Shown here in pieces: positions 6,214-6,502 of a stretch of 6,502 nt of DNA. Below the pieces are notes generated by a model, which worked only from the letters and a program-made list of their open reading frames with translations, searched no databases and was not told the origin of the DNA. The DNA comes from Sedimenticola sp. (GTDB lineage: Bacteria; Pseudomonadota; Gammaproteobacteria; Chromatiales; Chromatiaceae). Each line of letters starts with the position of its first letter. Position 1 is the first letter of the stretch. Made by a program: the position numbers and the translations under genes. The DNA is taken from the NCBI GenBank assembly GCA_030619405.1, contig JAUXBK010000154.1:1-6502 (forward strand), written 5' to 3'.

Positions 6214-6387
6214 ATGGTAACGAGAAGCAGCTATATCATGCGTGATCAGGTTCGTGATTTCGTGCCATCCCTCATGGAATACGATGTGACCCGCGGCAGC
6301 AGTCGCTCTGACAAAGGGGTCTATCTTCTCTCCGTAGGCGTGGTCAGCTTCGTCTATCTGCTGGCGATGGCCCTCTCCACCGGCTAG
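6214..6387 (+). CDS. Small single-pass membrane protein (57 residues), unknown function
   Basis: ATG at 6214 to TAG at 6385-6387. The first 35 residues are polar and charged (RSSYIMRDQVRDFVPSLMEY, then RGSSRSDKG). Residues 36-55 form one clear hydrophobic helix (GVYLLSVGVVSFVYLLAMAL), ending in STG. The positive charges before the helix (Arg31, Lys34) suggest the N-terminus stays in the cytoplasm. It is transcribed divergently from the tex operon, and the shared promoter region carries a symmetric operator, so the two may be co-regulated. It does not match any toxin or transporter family that I recognise. A hydrophobic peptide behind a tightly controlled promoter could be a stress peptide, a small regulator of a membrane complex or a type I-like toxin; nothing in the sequence selects among these. 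Coding evidence: strong ribosome binding site, promoter, coherent topology. Confidence 0.75.
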   Translation: MVTRSSYIMRDQVRDFVPSLMEYDVTRGSSRSDKGVYLLSVGVVSFVYLLAMALSTG

Positions 6388-6502
6388 GAGGCTGTCCGAG
6401 AATAGGGGCCGACCGGTTTGTTGCTCCTGCAAAACCGGCACTTCTGACCTCCATGGATGGAGGAAATGCAATAGGATTGTAGGAACAATCCTTGCCGCCA
6501 TC
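6388..6502. repeat. Structured interspersed repeat, copy 2 (cut by window end)
   Basis: Directly after the stop of the small membrane gene come three successive hairpins. CCGGTTT/AAACCGG is at 6413-6419/6432-6438. CCTCCA/TGGAGG with a TGGA loop is at 6448-6453/6458-6463. An 8-bp stem AGGATTGT/ACAATCCT with an AGGA loop is at 6473-6480/6485-6492. The middle hairpin with its flanks (6445-6469) matches 78-102 at 20 of 25 positions, with two compensated stem pairs. It lacks a T tract, so it is not a normal terminator, though its position just after a stop codon could make it a 3'-end structure. The element continues beyond the window; the left boundary is approximate. Confidence 0.65.

Noticed and set aside
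6205..6501. Minus-strand 98-codon open frame at the window end
   Set aside because: Overlaps the small membrane protein gene and the hairpin repeat in antisense, has no ribosome binding site in view, and encodes nothing coherent.

Overview
The window is high-GC, gene-dense bacterial DNA. Protein content (a Tex protein with typical proteobacterial layout, an ArnD-like deacetylase relative, a periplasmic M1-type peptidase) and the style of the interspersed hairpin repeats suggest a gammaproteobacterium, perhaps a sulfur-oxidising or symbiont-type lineage. The lineage guess is inference only.

Layout. Positions 1-186 hold a structured, repeat-like element made of nested inverted repeats. It runs straight into a plus-strand gene for an exported M1-family metallopeptidase (coding to 2346). 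That reading frame is open to the window edge but has no ATG, GTG or TTG ahead of its visible signal peptide. Fourteen bases after its stop, a convergent minus-strand operon ends. Read in its own direction, that operon (6101 down to 2361) encodes a 65-residue four-cysteine protein, the transcription accessory factor Tex, an ArnD/NodB-fold protein that has lost its metal ligands, and a small SET-domain protein. Gaps are 11, 18 and 4 bases, so co-transcription is likely.

Upstream of the operon, 6102-6213 is a short divergent promoter region. It carries overlapping -10 boxes on both strands and four GTTCT/AGAAC half-sites placed in exact mirror symmetry around position 6164. On the other side, a 57-codon plus-strand gene (6214-6387) with a good ribosome binding site encodes a small single-pass membrane protein. 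The window ends inside a second structured repeat (about 6388-6502). Its central hairpin matches the one at 78-102, with two compensated base-pair changes.

Working together: Tex (RNA/transcription), a SET methyltransferase candidate and a catalytically dead deacetylase fold share one transcript. That transcript may be co-regulated with the divergent membrane peptide through the symmetric operator. The M1 peptidase is separate and transcribed toward the operon. I see no tRNA, rRNA, CRISPR array, transposase or convincing rho-independent terminator.
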